Position numbers and translations under genes: made by a program. From the NCBI RefSeq assembly GCF_020882245.1, contig NC_083597.1:92482152-92546151 (forward strand): a stretch of DNA of 64,000 nucleotides, read 5' to 3'. Below the pieces are notes generated by a model, which saw nothing but the letters and a program-made list of their open reading frames with translations, ran no database searches and was not told the origin of the DNA. This document shows, piece after piece, positions 1-14,204 of the stretch (position 1 is its first letter; each line of letters starts with the position of its first letter). The DNA comes from Rhopalosiphum padi (lineage: Eukaryota; Arthropoda; Insecta; Hemiptera; Aphididae).

Positions 1-2600
1 ATGTTTACGATCGCTTGTTCTTCACACGCTTATTCGGAGACAAATCATTATTGTTTAAAGCCCGGACGGACCTCTGTGAACCCCGTGTAATTGTTATCAG
101 TATTGCGTCGGATCGATTTTATCGTCACGTGTTAATACGAAATAATATGAGCCACAGTCTCGCCCGGACACCACGATATACACAAGCGGTCGTAACAATA
201 TTATCATAAACATTTAACACGACGACGCGGATAATATGATCCGATTATATTACTATATAATAATATCGTGTTTGACGGTTTTTGTGGTATACATTTGTCC
301 GTTTTTATTATTCAGTGTTCGTCGTCATGATTTACATTTGAATATCGCATTTTACCGTAACGTTATTGTGTATTGGCTATTATATATTATTATTGCGGAA
401 TGAAACGATAGCACTGCGCACGTCGTAATGGCAAATTGACGACTACCGGTGTAAGATGTATTTTATATGTAGACAAAAAAAATTTAAAACGCCCTGGGGA
501 CTCAATTATACGCGTTGGTGCGTTTTATCATTTATATTTTTCCCATGGCGCCTGATAACTGATTAAGTTCAAACGCCAGTTCGCGGATACCGGTCATATG
601 TGTACTTATTATTCGTGTATAAATATTTTAGTTAGATTTGATTGTTTACTGACTCGCTACAATGTACGTAACGTTCGCAGAAATGATGCGTAGGTATTTT
701 TTTTTCATTTTTTGATGGATATTTTAATTTAAAATAAACAGTTCCTTTTTTATTGATTTCTATGTACAGTAACGTTAACTTAATACGCCCAAACGGCGAT
801 TGCATTAAATTAAGGTTCCGGTGATGCTAAAATGAAAAAAAGCGTTGCATTAAAATGTATACACGTCGGCGTACCATGTAGGTACATTATATGATAAGTA
901 TATATATATATATATTGTGAAAATAGTTTTTTTTTAATTCATTGTAATTGAACATCAAACAAAAATAAAGCGCACTTTTTAAAACCCGTCCCATTCAATT
1001 ATATTAATTATGCGGTTGACAGCTGTTTACACTAAACCCAGCGTATATGGGTCAGAGAGTTGAAGATAAAAATAATAACAGTAAAAAAAAAAATAATTTT
1101 GGTTGATGTAATTAAAGATCGACCGTTACGATAATTCGGGTATAATTCCCTTATAAACAAGAAATGGCAATGTCCTCCACCACTGCCACAACTACTCAAC
1201 TACCTCCACGCCACAACCGCCATTGCTACTGCTATAATACGCCGACGGACGGATTAAACGAAAAGATTCGAATAGATATACTGTTTTTTTTATTTCTTTT
1301 TACATTATTACTATTATTGTAATTATTAGCGTACATTTTAGACCGGACCAATAACAGCCATAAAACGCATCGTCGGTGGTCGTCCAATTAGCGAACGGCT
1401 CGCGGCCCCGTTTGACTTCGACAAGAATAATTATTCGCAATAATATAATAATAACATTACAACGTGCCGAACACATCGGGCGAGATTTTTACTAGCGGAA
1501 CGCGCGTTAAACCGATGTGACAGTCCCGTGACTCGCACTCCCTCTATGTGCACTACAATAATAATTATAATATTATTATTCTGTGCATTTTATGCGTTGT
1601 GTTGTCGCCGTACATGATCGCGCAGAGTAGGTAACAAGTTTTGCGATTCCGTCGACTGCAAACCTTTCGTAGTGCGCGAGAGTGTCTCCTAAATCACTTT
1701 GCCGTTTCCCGTACGCACACGTGAAAACGACATTTTCCCGGCACATATTTATCGTACGTTTTTATATTTATGTCAGTAAAAAAAAAAACATTTACCTGTC
1801 CCAAAACTTGGTAAAATTTACCACCGTACCACCCACTCCTCGCCCTTGCCCTCCGACGCGCTCGTCTATTTATCTGCGACGAATGTTCAAACTAAATAAT
1901 ACGTACCTATACTAGTTATGACGCCAAAACAAAACGCGCGCACAACAATAACAATAATATATATATGTATTATGTAATAATATTCTTCGGTAGTTTTGTT
2001 GCCGACTACGCGGGGAGACTATATATACTACACTGCCGGCCCTCGAGAACAAAAGGCTTTCATTACACGAGATGCCGTTATTATATAATATTACCATTCG
2101 TTTATTAATCCATTCGTTCGTTCGAACGTAAGTAAAACAATGTTACGCGAAAGTTTTCGGCACTACAAAACTCTTCGCGATGACGGGCCTACTCCACTGC
2201 TGCAGAGGGCCATATTATATAATATACGTTTTGACACACGTTTCTCGTCATCCAGACACTTGGACTCGACCGAATAAGACTCCGCTCACGACGTAGGTAC
2301 AAGAAAATACCTATACATACACTGTAAGTTGTGCACCGACGGATTTCAAAAACTCCCAAACACGTGTCTCGTCTTTAATCATACATTATACGTTACATAC
2401 GCACCACCGAGTTAATCATTATTACCCACCACTATACAATGTCATACAATATTATTATTATTATCATCATTAGACACATAGTGCGTTCATAATAATATAC
2501 GCCATCTCGTCAAGCCGACGTGTCACGCGCTTACGTTGTCCCGATATCACCCCGTGCAGGACCGCGGTCGTCGCGTGTCCGTGTCGTGTTTGAATTTTTT
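1..2600. other. CpG-richer flank without an identified exon
   Basis: Non-coding as far as can be seen. It alternates AT-rich runs with CpG-containing patches around 1-600, 1360-1700 and 1980-2580. If the minus-strand exon at 4601-4673 is real, this lies in its first intron. I looked for a minus-strand downstream exon with a good acceptor and an open phase-1 frame and found none. A (TA)n run sits at about 899-915. A 52-codon plus-strand frame (1164-1322) with a hydrophobic tail is treated as a finding, not a gene. Confidence 0.5.
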
Positions 2601-4560
2601 CTCATAGCACGTTATAATAATATACCGCATGCTACCGGTTATTAGTGAACATTATATTTTCTCAAAATATACAAGTCCTTTATTAGCGCTTTTATCGTTT
2701 TATTATATCGTGTACTGTGGTATCGTAGACTGTGTGACGAATTTTTATTCAATTTTTATTTATTAACATTATCGTAGAGTATACCGACCTTCATACATAA
2801 AAAACGTATTACTTATACCTATTTGTTCGACTAAAAATAACGATCGATTTCTGTGATAATCTCGATTACATATATAAGTGTACCTTTTCTACCTATGTAT
2901 TGTGCGCCGTATTTATTAGGCTTACGGCCGATGTAATCGGGTTTTTCTTCTTAAATCCTTTTTGAACGGCTTTAAATCTAAACTCGTTATGATTAAAACT
3001 TCTACAACCTATACGTGGTTTGTCAAATGATGTCACCGTGTAGCGTAAGATATTACGTCATTATAATATTCCATTAAAGATTAATAGTAATAATTATTGA
3101 TATAATTATTCACTTTTAATAATCGGTAAACTAATAAGTATGATGCATCGTAAAATATATTCGCAACAATCGTAACCGTAACATGTTTTAACACATTCAA
3201 TATGAAAAAAACCGTACGATTTATAAATAAAATCATCCTGATATTGATTTTCTTTTACCAATTTTTCCATTGTACTTTGTTTAAATTATATCAATAATAA
3301 ATTCCGGTTAGTAAAACCAGAATATTTGAAGTAAAAGGGTGCGAAGAAAGATTGATATAAAACACATTTTTTAAAACAAAGTGGTTCTACATCGCAAATC
3401 GTTTACATCCTTGAATTGCAGTCGAGAAAATAGTCCCGGGAGTCTCAGAAAAAAATAGAAAAAAGATAAGACTTAACGCGAATGCAATTTCTTTCTCGAT
3501 TTAAAGTTTAATGTTTAATGCCAATTTAATCTATTGTTTTTAATTTGTTTCTTACGTACAATTTACCAGATAAGCATCATTGCTAAACTAATTTTATCTG
3601 TTTTGACACGTATTCTTACATATCAGAAGAAAAACAACAATAAAAAAAAAAGTTACCACATTAATTAATAAAGTAAGGTTTGGATATAATAAAAGTAGAG
3701 CTAATAAACGTAAAGAAATAGGTTAATTATAAACACGTCATTGACTTATCATTGTGATATTATTATTTCGTCGACAAATATCATGATTTAGAAAACTAGT
3801 TTCAATGCTATAATGAATAAATAAATTGAACAAAGAAAATATTAATTAAAATGCTAATTGACTCAAATTTAAGTTGAAATTAGTTTCAAAGAATTTTTTT
3901 GGTAGATAAAAACTACGTCAAAACAAAATTATATTTCATAAGAATAAATGAAACTTTCAACTCAGCGAATATTTCAACTACTGCCATCACAATGGGATAA
4001 CGCGTTGAACTTTTAGACACCGAATAGCAGTGAATTATCTAAACAATAACTTATATTTATTTCTTTTTCTCGTGAAAATATATGATTATTTAATAAGTCG
4101 AACTACGTAACGAAATAACTACTTAATCTGTCAACGATAATTATTTGCAATAATTGTTGGTATGTTGTACAAATGCAGCTAAAATTATCGAATATCTGTT
4201 ATGAAATAGTTTGTAATGACATAATATTGTTATAGATGGTTCGGTTTATCGAAGAATAAACCGTTTTACTGTCGGACGATTAAAACAGTATTTTGTTGTA
4301 CAATTCGAACTTGAAAACTAAGTTCATATAGTTAAATTATTAAGGAAGGCACGTTATATTAGACTTGTTTTGTACAGACCAAGGGAATAAAACAAAAGTA
4401 TTATTATTATTATTATTATTATTCGTACGAGATTACTTTTAAGTTTTAACGAATTCCGTGACGAGGAGAATTTGTCATCTATCGTTTTTCTACACAATTG
4501 TGCAAATGAAATTGTTCATTATTATATGGTGCTTTTTTGCTATTCATACATACTATTAAC
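2600..4560. other. AT-rich desert, probable intron
   Basis: No exon, TE protein relic or RNA gene is recognised. The only structured item is a (TAT)n microsatellite at about 4399-4423. It is probably the proximal part of the intron that starts at the donor at position 4600 on the minus strand. Confidence 0.5.
4399..4423. repeat. (TAT)n microsatellite
   Basis: About eight uninterrupted TAT units in AT-rich DNA. Confidence 0.9.
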
Positions 4561-4600
4561 CGTCGTCGAGTGGTCTCTACGTCTCAGTAATAGTACTCAC

Positions 4601-4673
4601 CTATTCCAGCAGCGACGGAAATTATAATTGCAGACAGCGTGGCCACGTACCACGTCACTCGCCGGTCCGCCAT
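4601..4673 (-). CDS. First coding exon with signal peptide, unidentified secreted or membrane protein
   Basis: On the minus strand an ATG at 4673 opens a frame that begins MADRRVTW. A hydrophobic core follows (about residues 9-23, including SAIIISVAAG) and reads like a eukaryotic signal peptide with a short Arg-containing n-region. After 73 nt the exon meets ATAG|GTGAGTAC, a near-consensus donor with intron GT at 4600-4599. Without splicing the frame stops a few codons later. The intron is phase 1, the usual phase behind signal-peptide exons of secreted and Ig-type surface proteins; that is family knowledge, not proof. A CpG-rich leader lies just upstream, as expected of a first exon. I do not recognise the protein. 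No following exon was found in 1-4600, so the rest probably lies left of the window. The exon looks real; its function is unknown. Confidence 0.6.
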
Positions 4674-5150
4674 CGGGGACCGGAGAAAATCTGTGAAATC
4701 GATGAGTGTTCTTTTCAAAAATAGTTTTGTCTTACTTTTCGTATGAATTACGGATGGTTTTATATTTTCAGGCTAGTTTCGTAATCGTTCTATGTTTTCG
4801 CGATAGACGCTCATTTCAGTGAAGTTTGCAAACCCGCAAAACGTGCGCGATAAAACGATAATTATTACTGCCACTGGCAGTGCGTGATTTTTAAAGTGGT
4901 GTGCATCGCGTAAATAAAAGCAGGAAAAGTGAAAACACACACGTTCATGAAAAACGGCAAAACAAGACGATCGAATAGTACGACGAGAGGGGAAAAAACG
5001 TGCTCGGAGGGTCCGGGCGGAAAGGCGGCGCACTTGGAACTCGCACGCGTTTCAAGGGACGTCAGCCAACGATGGGACCGGCGACGAAAGCAGAAACCGC
5101 CATCTGACGGCCGGCAGCGGCCAAACATTACGTGCGGTGGCGACCTTGTT
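4674..5150 (-). promoter_or_regulatory. Probable 5' UTR and promoter of the signal-peptide exon
   Basis: GC- and CpG-rich DNA upstream of the minus-strand start at 4673, sharply different from the flanking AT-rich sequence and densest at about 4990-5155. The leader probably runs unspliced from near 5.1 kb. A weaker alternative is a 5'-UTR splice: the minus strand has TTTCACAG about 18 nt upstream of the ATG, but its pyrimidine tract is poor. Open frames of about 86-98 codons on both strands here are best explained by low stop density in GC-rich DNA. No clear TATA box was seen; the start site is not fixed. Confidence 0.4.
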
Positions 5151-5165
5151 GTACGCCGCGGTGGG

Positions 5166-5204
5166 TTTGTTTTATTTGTTTATTTGTTTATTTGTTTATT
5201 TATT
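5166..5204. repeat. (TTTGTTTA)n-like simple repeat
   Basis: Alternating GTTT and ATTT tetranucleotides on the plus strand, at the upstream edge of the CpG-rich promoter region. Confidence 0.85.
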
Positions 5205-5229
5205 AGTTTTATTTTTCAATCCTAACCAA

Positions 5230-8200
5230 ATTATTATATCGTCGTTAATATTATTTTTTAATACGTTTTTTTTGTCATCAATTACGCTTTAAATAATTAA
5301 TTGACTCGTAAGTCCAAAAATAATATTGATTAGTCTCCAACAAACAGATTTTCATAGATTTACTCGGAGCTAAGTTTCCAAATCGAAAATATTCACTCGA
5401 TTCCTATTCCTAACCTAACCTAACGTGCAACATAAATATGGCATAATTATAATACAAAATTATAAGCTATTATACAAATTAAATTTATTAAAAAAAAAAA
5501 TTGTTTTATCGTTTTTAATTGTATTATATCGTATAAAAACACCAACTAATCCATATTTGAGACGGTATAGTTAATTGTCATTTGACAAGACATTATATTT
5601 TAATTTGTGAAACTAATATTATATCATGTTATAACGTGTAAAATATACATATTATATTATTATACCTTACTTTTAATAAATAAAAACGGCTAAGCTTTAA
5701 AATACAAATCTATATAGAAAATTGCAAATTTAATTCAATTTATAAATTATCAACATTTAAACTACGTGTTCACTCAAAGATCAGCTTTTTTAAAATTAAA
5801 AACGTTTGATGTTATTTGGTTTTTAGCTTTAAACTATTAAAATAAAGTATCCAAATATCATGGTGGTTACGTAATTTGTATACAGACAGTATAATAATAA
5901 TATGTATATAAACTGTAATAATCGTTGAAATAAAAGTATTGCATAAATATACAGTTTTAAACGAAATACTTGTCCTGGTACTGAAAACTGAATTTAAATA
6001 TTTCAACGCACTGATTTTTTCATGGAATGTGGTTAACTGTGTTTTAATATGACGTTTTATTTTAGTATGTTTGATAGTAATGTTTTTTTTATAAATTTGT
6101 AATTAAAATAGTGATGAATAAAACTTTAGCAATAATTTATACAGGTATAAAAGTTGGCTCTTATTTCTGATCCCCGTAAACGAAACGTCAAACGCATGGT
6201 TTAATGACAGTCATTTTTTTCTCTAAAACATTTAAGGATAGAAAATAATAATTAGACGATCGATTCTAGAAACTAATAAAAATGTATTATTATATGAGAA
6301 CGAAATTATTTTAAGAGATTCATAGGCAAGTCGCGGACAATATTATACAGTATATAACCGGGTCATGTACTCATGTTATCCATAGAGCTCAAACCAACAG
6401 CATACACTAGCATATAGTGACGCAATAGAATAATTAATAATGTTTTAAATGGACTGTTGGAGTGAAATACGTATAAATTTGTCTAAAGATCGATGTCGTA
6501 TTATACATACAATCCTGAATCTATTAATATAGGCTAGTAATTGCATGTTAACTTGTGACAGGGCATAATGGACTAAATTACTATGTACAATTTTTTCTTT
6601 GAAATTAGTACACATTACCATTTTTAAAAAATGAACTTTTTTTAAAAGCCTTCTAGGATATTTTATACCAGTTACTATAAATTTCCAAGTAATAGTTAGC
6701 ACTTCCAAATCATATTATACTATTATAAAGAATAAATAATTTGTCTCTTAGGGAAAAAGAACATTAAGATGAAGTACCTTACGCCTATTTCAAGAAAAAT
6801 ATCATTGAATATTAATTTATTTGATATTATTATGTTTTTTACTTGACCTATATCTGTAAACATAAATAATATAATATAAGAATATATAAATATTACATTT
6901 ATAAAAATAATAAAATACTTACTCTACTGTATAGATGGTTTAAAACGAAACTCGTCATTGAGTAAGTCATAGTAAATTGTAATGAATGAATGGGTAAGTT
7001 ATATTTTATTTCAATGATCCCTACTTGTATACGAACAACAATTTTAATATGAAACAATAATCCAGCATCTAAGAATATTTTATATTATATTTATATTATT
7101 AAGAGTAGTTAAATAATTTAAAATGAATTTCTATATTGCTGTATTGTTTTATTGTAGGATAACTAAAAAGTCTACAGCGTCCATTTAATTTTCTGAAATA
7201 AGTTATTAAAATTAAAAAAAAATATATACGTTTTTATTTAAAATGTACAGTTAGGTTAGGGTTTACCGGCCGTTTTTGTTATATTTTACCAATTATTTAG
7301 AAATGTGCTGGTAATTTTACTCCACTTTATACTTAATAGATCGAAGACTCTAAAAGTTCATTATTGAAGTGAATTGACTCTTAAAGACTGCTCCAAAACA
7401 TGATGAAATATAAAAAATAAATAAATAAATAAACACATTATTTGTAATATCACAGTACATTCCTTTCCTTCAGCTCGAACAAAATCTAAAGTATAATTAT
7501 ATTTTATACATTTTCAATCCATGTATTTGATCATTTATAATTATAAATTATGAATTGTGTTTTAAGCAAAATATTATTTTTAATCTATTGCTTATGAGTA
7601 ATAACACTTAACATTAATATTTAATGTATGTAGTAAATAAGTATGATTTAAAATAGTACAAGAATAAACTACAGTGGTGTGCATTATTTTTTTTTTACAG
7701 ATGAATTCCAATTATTCGTTGGCAATACTATCAATATCATCATAAATATCAAATAGTTATATATTCTATATAATATTTAAAATGCTTGTCAAATAAAAAT
7801 CCTAATTTAAATACCAATTCTCAAAATAATTTTGTATACATAATTACTACTTAATGTGTTATATTTAAGGTATAATTTACATAAGCTATTGATTTGTAAT
7901 AATATACATATAACTTATAATTTATAAAAATTATCAACGATAAAAAAATCTATCGATCATATTTGTATTAAATCAGCAATAATAACAGTATTGGTGAGTA
8001 ATAACAACGATAAAAAATGTCACTATAAATCAACGTATGACTAATGAACAAAACCTTAAACTAATATAATAATAATAACTACGTTTAGTATTATAAATAC
8101 ACAATAAGAACCTAAAACAGGAATAATAATTATTCAAAATATTCAAATTGTACTATATTTAGAAACTTGACATGATACCCAAATTATACATTTTTATTAT

Positions 8201-11200
8201 ATCTTTTAAGTATCTACCATAATATTTTTCATTGAATTTCTAGTAGGTGTCTACTGTCTATGTATATATATATATCGATTAAAAGGTAATCTGTCGGTTA
8301 TTAAGCTAACTTTTCGGACCACTATCAAACCAACAATCTCATGTAGTAGGAAGAAAGGATTATATGTGAGGTTTATATTTTCACAAGTTGCTTTAATAGA
8401 ATATTTAAAATTTAGTATGTTAATGGTATAAACTATGAAATATATTATAAGGTGTATGTTAATTTTACACGTGTTAATCAAATATTAAATTGAAAGGTTC
8501 TAAGAGTGTATAATGCTATTATTATACAATTTTCATCATTTTCATTGAGTAATAACTAACAAATATGTTACAGATTATATAGTATTATATTTAATATTTG
8601 TCATATAATAATTGCATACATGATCTACTAATATTATACACTTATGTTTTTATATGATTGAATGATGTACGTATAATTTTATTTTTACCAAAATCTAGCC
8701 AATTAAAATTAATTTATTCAAATTCCGAAAAAAAAAATAGTAAAAAAAAATTAATAATGCACAGTTAATTGATTTGCAAATATGCAACACACTAGATAAA
8801 CTAAATATTGAACACTTTAACCTACGAAAATTGAACATACAATAATTGCAATTGTAGTAAATTGTGTATATTAATAATTGATATTATTATTAGTGCCCTG
8901 CTAATTATAATGGCACCTACATTGAAATTAATAGATATAATGTACATATATCAATTTAAGGATACTTCAGATTACAGTTCAAAATATATATAATTTCAAA
9001 ATTTATATTTAAAATTATTTTATTCTATATAATATATATATATAATATTCAAGTCCAAATACCATAACTTATATAATTTGAAGACGTCAATGCACATAGA
9101 AGATATTATACAATTTATTAACATTGACATAGACACTGAATTAGTTTAGAAATATTTTCGAAATTTATGTACGTCCAAAGTCTGTAGTGAATAAATATTA
9201 CTGTAGAATAATATGAAAAAAGTCTAGTTTGTTTATCCTAAAAATATTTTTCTTCAAAATTAATATCAATTAGATTTACAGAAACATTTTTATTATTATT
9301 GTATCCAAATAAATACAATTTTCCATAAAAGTAACATTTTTCCTTATGTAAAATATTTATTAATATTAAATACATACATATGAATACTATTTAATGAATA
9401 AATTCATTAAACAATTCCGTTACTGACTAAAAAGAATATATTATGATCTATGGACGTTGACACAAAAAGATAATCTAATTGAAAAATAATAATTATGTTT
9501 GAAATGATTATTGCTTTGTGTTATACATTAGACATTTAGACCATAGTATATAAAAAAAATAATATCATTAAAATTTTTTTATATTTATTGAAATTAATAT
9601 TTTTAGCTTCAAATGTAGAAGTTATATAATTACTTACTATAAGTTACTACAGTTACTATAAGTTAATTATAATTACTATTTACATTATGTTGGTAATATT
9701 TCTAAAACATATTTATGCTTTTAGGTATTTCACGTTACAATACATACAGGTGTATTATTATTATTAGCGCTCGATAATTAATATAATTATTAATAATTAC
9801 GTTACCATAGCAATAAAAAAATTGACACTGAATTTGGATAACAATTTTTTTTTGACAATTAAATTTTTCATAAGCCTTACCCTAACAAGAGATGAATAAT
9901 AATTATTATAAAGAAGTTACTATAGAAACCTCGTTTTTTAATTGTTTTAAAATCATAATTTTCAAAATAAATCAATGGTTCAATATTTTTACGTTTTTGT
10001 AGTGAAGAAACTATCAAGTAACAAGCTTCGTTTACTATATTGATTTTTTTTTACATTAGTATATCCAGATTAATTTGTAAAAATCAGTTTTTACGTTTCT
10101 AATTCCGATATTATTGAAGTAACAAGATTTCATTTAGTTATACATCAGATTGATGACGTCTTTTGTTAGCTATTCTCCTTAAAAATTTGATTTTATTATT
10201 ATGCAATATAGCTCTAAAAATTAATTCACAAATATAAAATAAAAAATAATTGCAATACAATATTATGCACATACCTTACAGGTAACTAAAACATCACAGT
10301 ATGATCAATTATCACAATAAAAACATATTAAAATGATAAATATATTTATTTACTATTAGTTACAGACATATCCTAGTAGAAAATATAAGTGCAGTAATTA
10401 AAATAAAAAAATTAAACATAAAACATCAAATATAACATCATAGCATAATATAGTATATATACCAAAAGAAGCATGTGGAATATAAAATAAACAGTCATCT
10501 CTTTATATATTTTGAAGTTAATAATAATTTAAATACGTGAATCATCTGTTCGATTTTTGAATATTTGTTTTGAAAAAAGATATCAAAAGAATCTATTTTT
10601 CAGTCTTTTTAAGATTAAAAGGTTAACAACGTATTAAAGTTGCTATAATTATAATGAGGAGGCCTTTCGATATTATATCTTTTTTTTTTACATTCCATGT
10701 AAATTATATTTGATAAATTGAACCTATTACATTTTAGAACCATTAAACAGAACTAAATTTAAACTTTCAATTATCGTATTGTCCTGGATCAAACTGTCAA
10801 TTAAGAAAAAAATGTAACTACCTACGTTTTAATTGATTGAATAAAACAATTTTGAAATACATTTGCAAACGAATAGTAAATTAAATTTTCATCTGTTAAT
10901 GAAATCGATACATTTTTAAAGTTTAAACCTATTATACTCGTTACTTTTATAACCATTAAATCAATAACTTCCTTTCAATGAAAAAATGCGAGATAGTAAT
11001 AAGCTTTTTATTTTTAAAAGTAAGTTATTTATACTTTTAATTATTACGTTACATACTTTTAAAAAGGTATAATATATAATCTTTATAAAAAAAAATAAAT
11101 TTAATAACAATATTTAAAATTACTATTAGCAAAAATTATATGATGATTTTATATTAGTGTAAAAACTTGATGAAAAAAAAACAGAAATCAAATTTATTAA

Positions 11201-13900
11201 AAGTTTGACGTATAATTATCACTGATTCATATTTTTTATTAAAAATAAAAGACACTCAATATTCATAAAAGTAATAATAATTTATTAAAATTAAATCATA
11301 TACTAATTAATTAAAATTTACATATTATTTAATTCCATGTGATATATATTATGAACATTTTTTTCTTCTCTAAACATGTACGTATAAATATTTATTAAAT
11401 TAAATATGTTTTGTAGGTTCCCACTAGGTATCTAAAATATGTACACATTCAGTATAATTTATTATAATATACTTCGAGTATCAATTTATATGAATGAAAG
11501 ATACATTTAATTTTTAGATATATCCTGAAGTATTTAGGATCATTAAATACAATTAAATACACAATTATTTATAATTGAAAAGAAATGAGGAAAAATTCAT
11601 TGTAATATTATGTGTTAAAGATATATGGGAACAATTATTATAAGACGACATACGAGTATGTATTACCATTAGACGGTCACATTTATTACACTATTGTTTT
11701 TAAAACACCCAGATAGGATAAGAATTTTATCGTTGACGTTGTTAATCTTTGGTGAATTCCTTACCTTATAATAAATATTTCCTTTAATGTTGTTAACAAG
11801 TGCATATCAATAAAAATCATTTCAACCCCACGTATATAATATTACAGTTATCATAAATAACTTTGCGTATAAAATATTAAAATGTCTAGTTACATACGTA
11901 TCTACGTAATTCAAGCAACTAAAATCTTTACCCCGAGTTTTTTAATACCATTATATTCAAGGTTAATACCAATATTATGGGGTTATGGGGAACAACATTC
12001 ACTGCAGTTACTTGATAAATCATAAACTCGAGTGAAGTAGTATAGTAACAATCAGAATTTGAAATATACGTCAAACGAATAACTTAATAGACCATAATAT
12101 ACCTAGGTAAATAATGAAATATCGTAAGAAATTAGATTTAGATATATATTTTTTGTAAAGTTATTTCTTATTTTAATATAAATGTCAAGTTAAATTACAT
12201 ATCCATACGCATAATGTTTTTTGGAGTTATTCAATAAATAATAATGTAATTAGAAATAATTATTTAAATTGCTTTATTAAATGTTTAAAGATTATATGAC
12301 CAACATGATAGTGTATCAATATTTTTCTCATCATCTCTGTAGTCTATACCTTATTTCAAATATTGAGCGTTATAGACACCTAAATAGATCACTTTGTATA
12401 TTTTTATAAACAGATAGCAATACAAACATTCAAGAACACAATGTTCATGGAATAAATACTTATGAACAAAATACCACAAAATATAATACTCGTTGAATGA
12501 ATACCTGGACGCGAAAAAATTTCCAAAAGACAATATGGAAATAATACTCGCAAAAAACATACCCAGTAAAAATATCTAAATAAGTAATACCCGTGGACAT
12601 AATCTCCGAAAAAAAAAAAATTATATTTTTGAAACATGGGAGCTGTATTTGTAGTAATGTAATATGTAACTATGATAAATAATAAGGTTTATTTAAGTAT
12701 CTTAAACTATAATAAACAGATAAACAACTAAACAAAAGGGTGTAACCATTGGTTTTCTAAACGTATTAACCAAATCCATTTATACATATAACATTTAATT
12801 GAAAATATGCGTTAAGAAGTTGTGGTCGACAAAACCAATCTGTAACAAAGAAGAGGAAAACCTCCGAAAAAAACTTATCAAAATAATCAAAATAAATTAA
12901 AAACATAAATTATTGAATATGAAAATGGTAAATATACATTTTTTATGATGTTTATAATAAATAACAGGCGTATTATTATTTTATATTAATTACCAAAAAT
13001 ATTAATTTTTAATTTACATACCTACATAAATATTTTTAACTTAAAACAATATTTAGTTCACAGTTAATATTCATTCAAAAAGGCCCTTAAATTAGTGATT
13101 TTTTATACTCATTATTAGTGATAATGAAATAATTTAATGTTATTAAAACCAACAAAAAAAATATATTTTTTCTTTTGGGTATTTTTATATAGTTTTATAT
13201 TACGAGTATTTTTATCTGAATTCATATAAGCATGCAATTTAAATAAACATTAAAATAATAGGTATAAAATTATATTTAATTTTAATTTTAATTTAAAAAA
13301 AATATATATATCTCAGATTAATATAACAGCCAATATATGTATGTATTATAGTATATAATACCATTTATAAATATCGGAAATGTAATTTGCAGGTATTAAT
13401 ATTGATACAAAACATTTTATAACAAATTAATAATGATCTAAACCGTTAAATACGTACTTGACAAAAAAAAAAACTGAACGATAATATAATTTTAAATACT
13501 GTATTATATTGTACTTGTAAATAATTTTTATATTATAAATTACTTGTTTTAAGTGAAATAAAATTGCCAAAAACTACCACTTTCGAGAGATTTTTAGAAT
13601 TATTCTGTATTAAATACAGCATAAACATGCACAAATTCTCAATTCAGCTAAGAAACGTATAATTCAACTAATTTTGTAAAAATCCTTATTGAAATTAGTT
13701 GTACCTAGCATATATAATTTTTATAAATTCAAATATAATATTTTAAAATACATATAAACTTTCTTACCTATTTTGTTTAAATAATTATTGATTTACTAAT
13801 GTATAATACTATAATTAACATAAAATATACCTATCTACACACATATATATATATAGATAAAAACATAATATTTTTAATAGATATTAATTTTTTACCATTT
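5230..13900. other. Long AT-rich desert
   Basis: Nearly 9 kb with no supported exon, RNA gene or TE protein relic on either strand. It contains short homopolymers, small AT palindromes, a TTAGG-type trimer at 5409, an (AAAT)n patch near 7418, and a loosely repetitive stretch near 12450-12600. Open frames here are short, AT-biased and lack splice context. Probably intergenic or deep intronic. Confidence 0.5.
5409..5423. repeat. Three copies of the CCTAA pentamer (TTAGG type)
   Basis: Exactly three tandem CCTAA units, the minus-strand form of the insect telomeric pentamer. Such short blocks also arise by chance or during break repair. It is noted because a longer block occurs at 57221-57260. 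Confidence 0.7.
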
Positions 13901-14200
13901 TTGAAAGAAATATTCTTGGTTGTTAGGACGAATACAAAGCTGACATTGAGAGGTCTCAGCATGGACTCTGCAATGACGTGTCAAGAGATCCACTCCAAAG
14001 TCCTATAGCCTTCAGGACATCCGTAAACCAACACGTACAATTTTATCTTCTATATATTCGTTATAGGTACATCTCATGATATGTTCAATTTTTTTTATGT
14101 AAAACATGGTTAGGTTACGCAGCTCAAATTGATTTACCAAATTATAATACATAAAATTGAACGTTTATTTTCATTTTATAAATTTTGCTTTTTATCTTAA
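13900..14200. other. Moderately complex non-coding segment
   Basis: A less AT-biased patch (about 13915-14030) that reads like decayed unique or repeat DNA. Translation in six frames gives no recognisable protein. Its only notable string, ATATTCTTGGTTGTTA at about 13911-13926, matches the 3' half of miR-190 but lacks the seed (see rejected items). Confidence 0.3.
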
Positions 14201-14204
14201 TATA

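Noticed and set aside
4773..5225. Three frames of 86-98 codons over the CpG-rich leader
   Set aside because: They overlap on both strands and are better explained by low stop density in GC-rich 5' UTR/promoter DNA.
13905..13930. Similarity to the 3' half of miR-190 (ATATTCTTGGTTGTTA)
   Set aside because: The seed-containing 5' half is absent and no complementary arm lies nearby, so it is not a miR-190 precursor.
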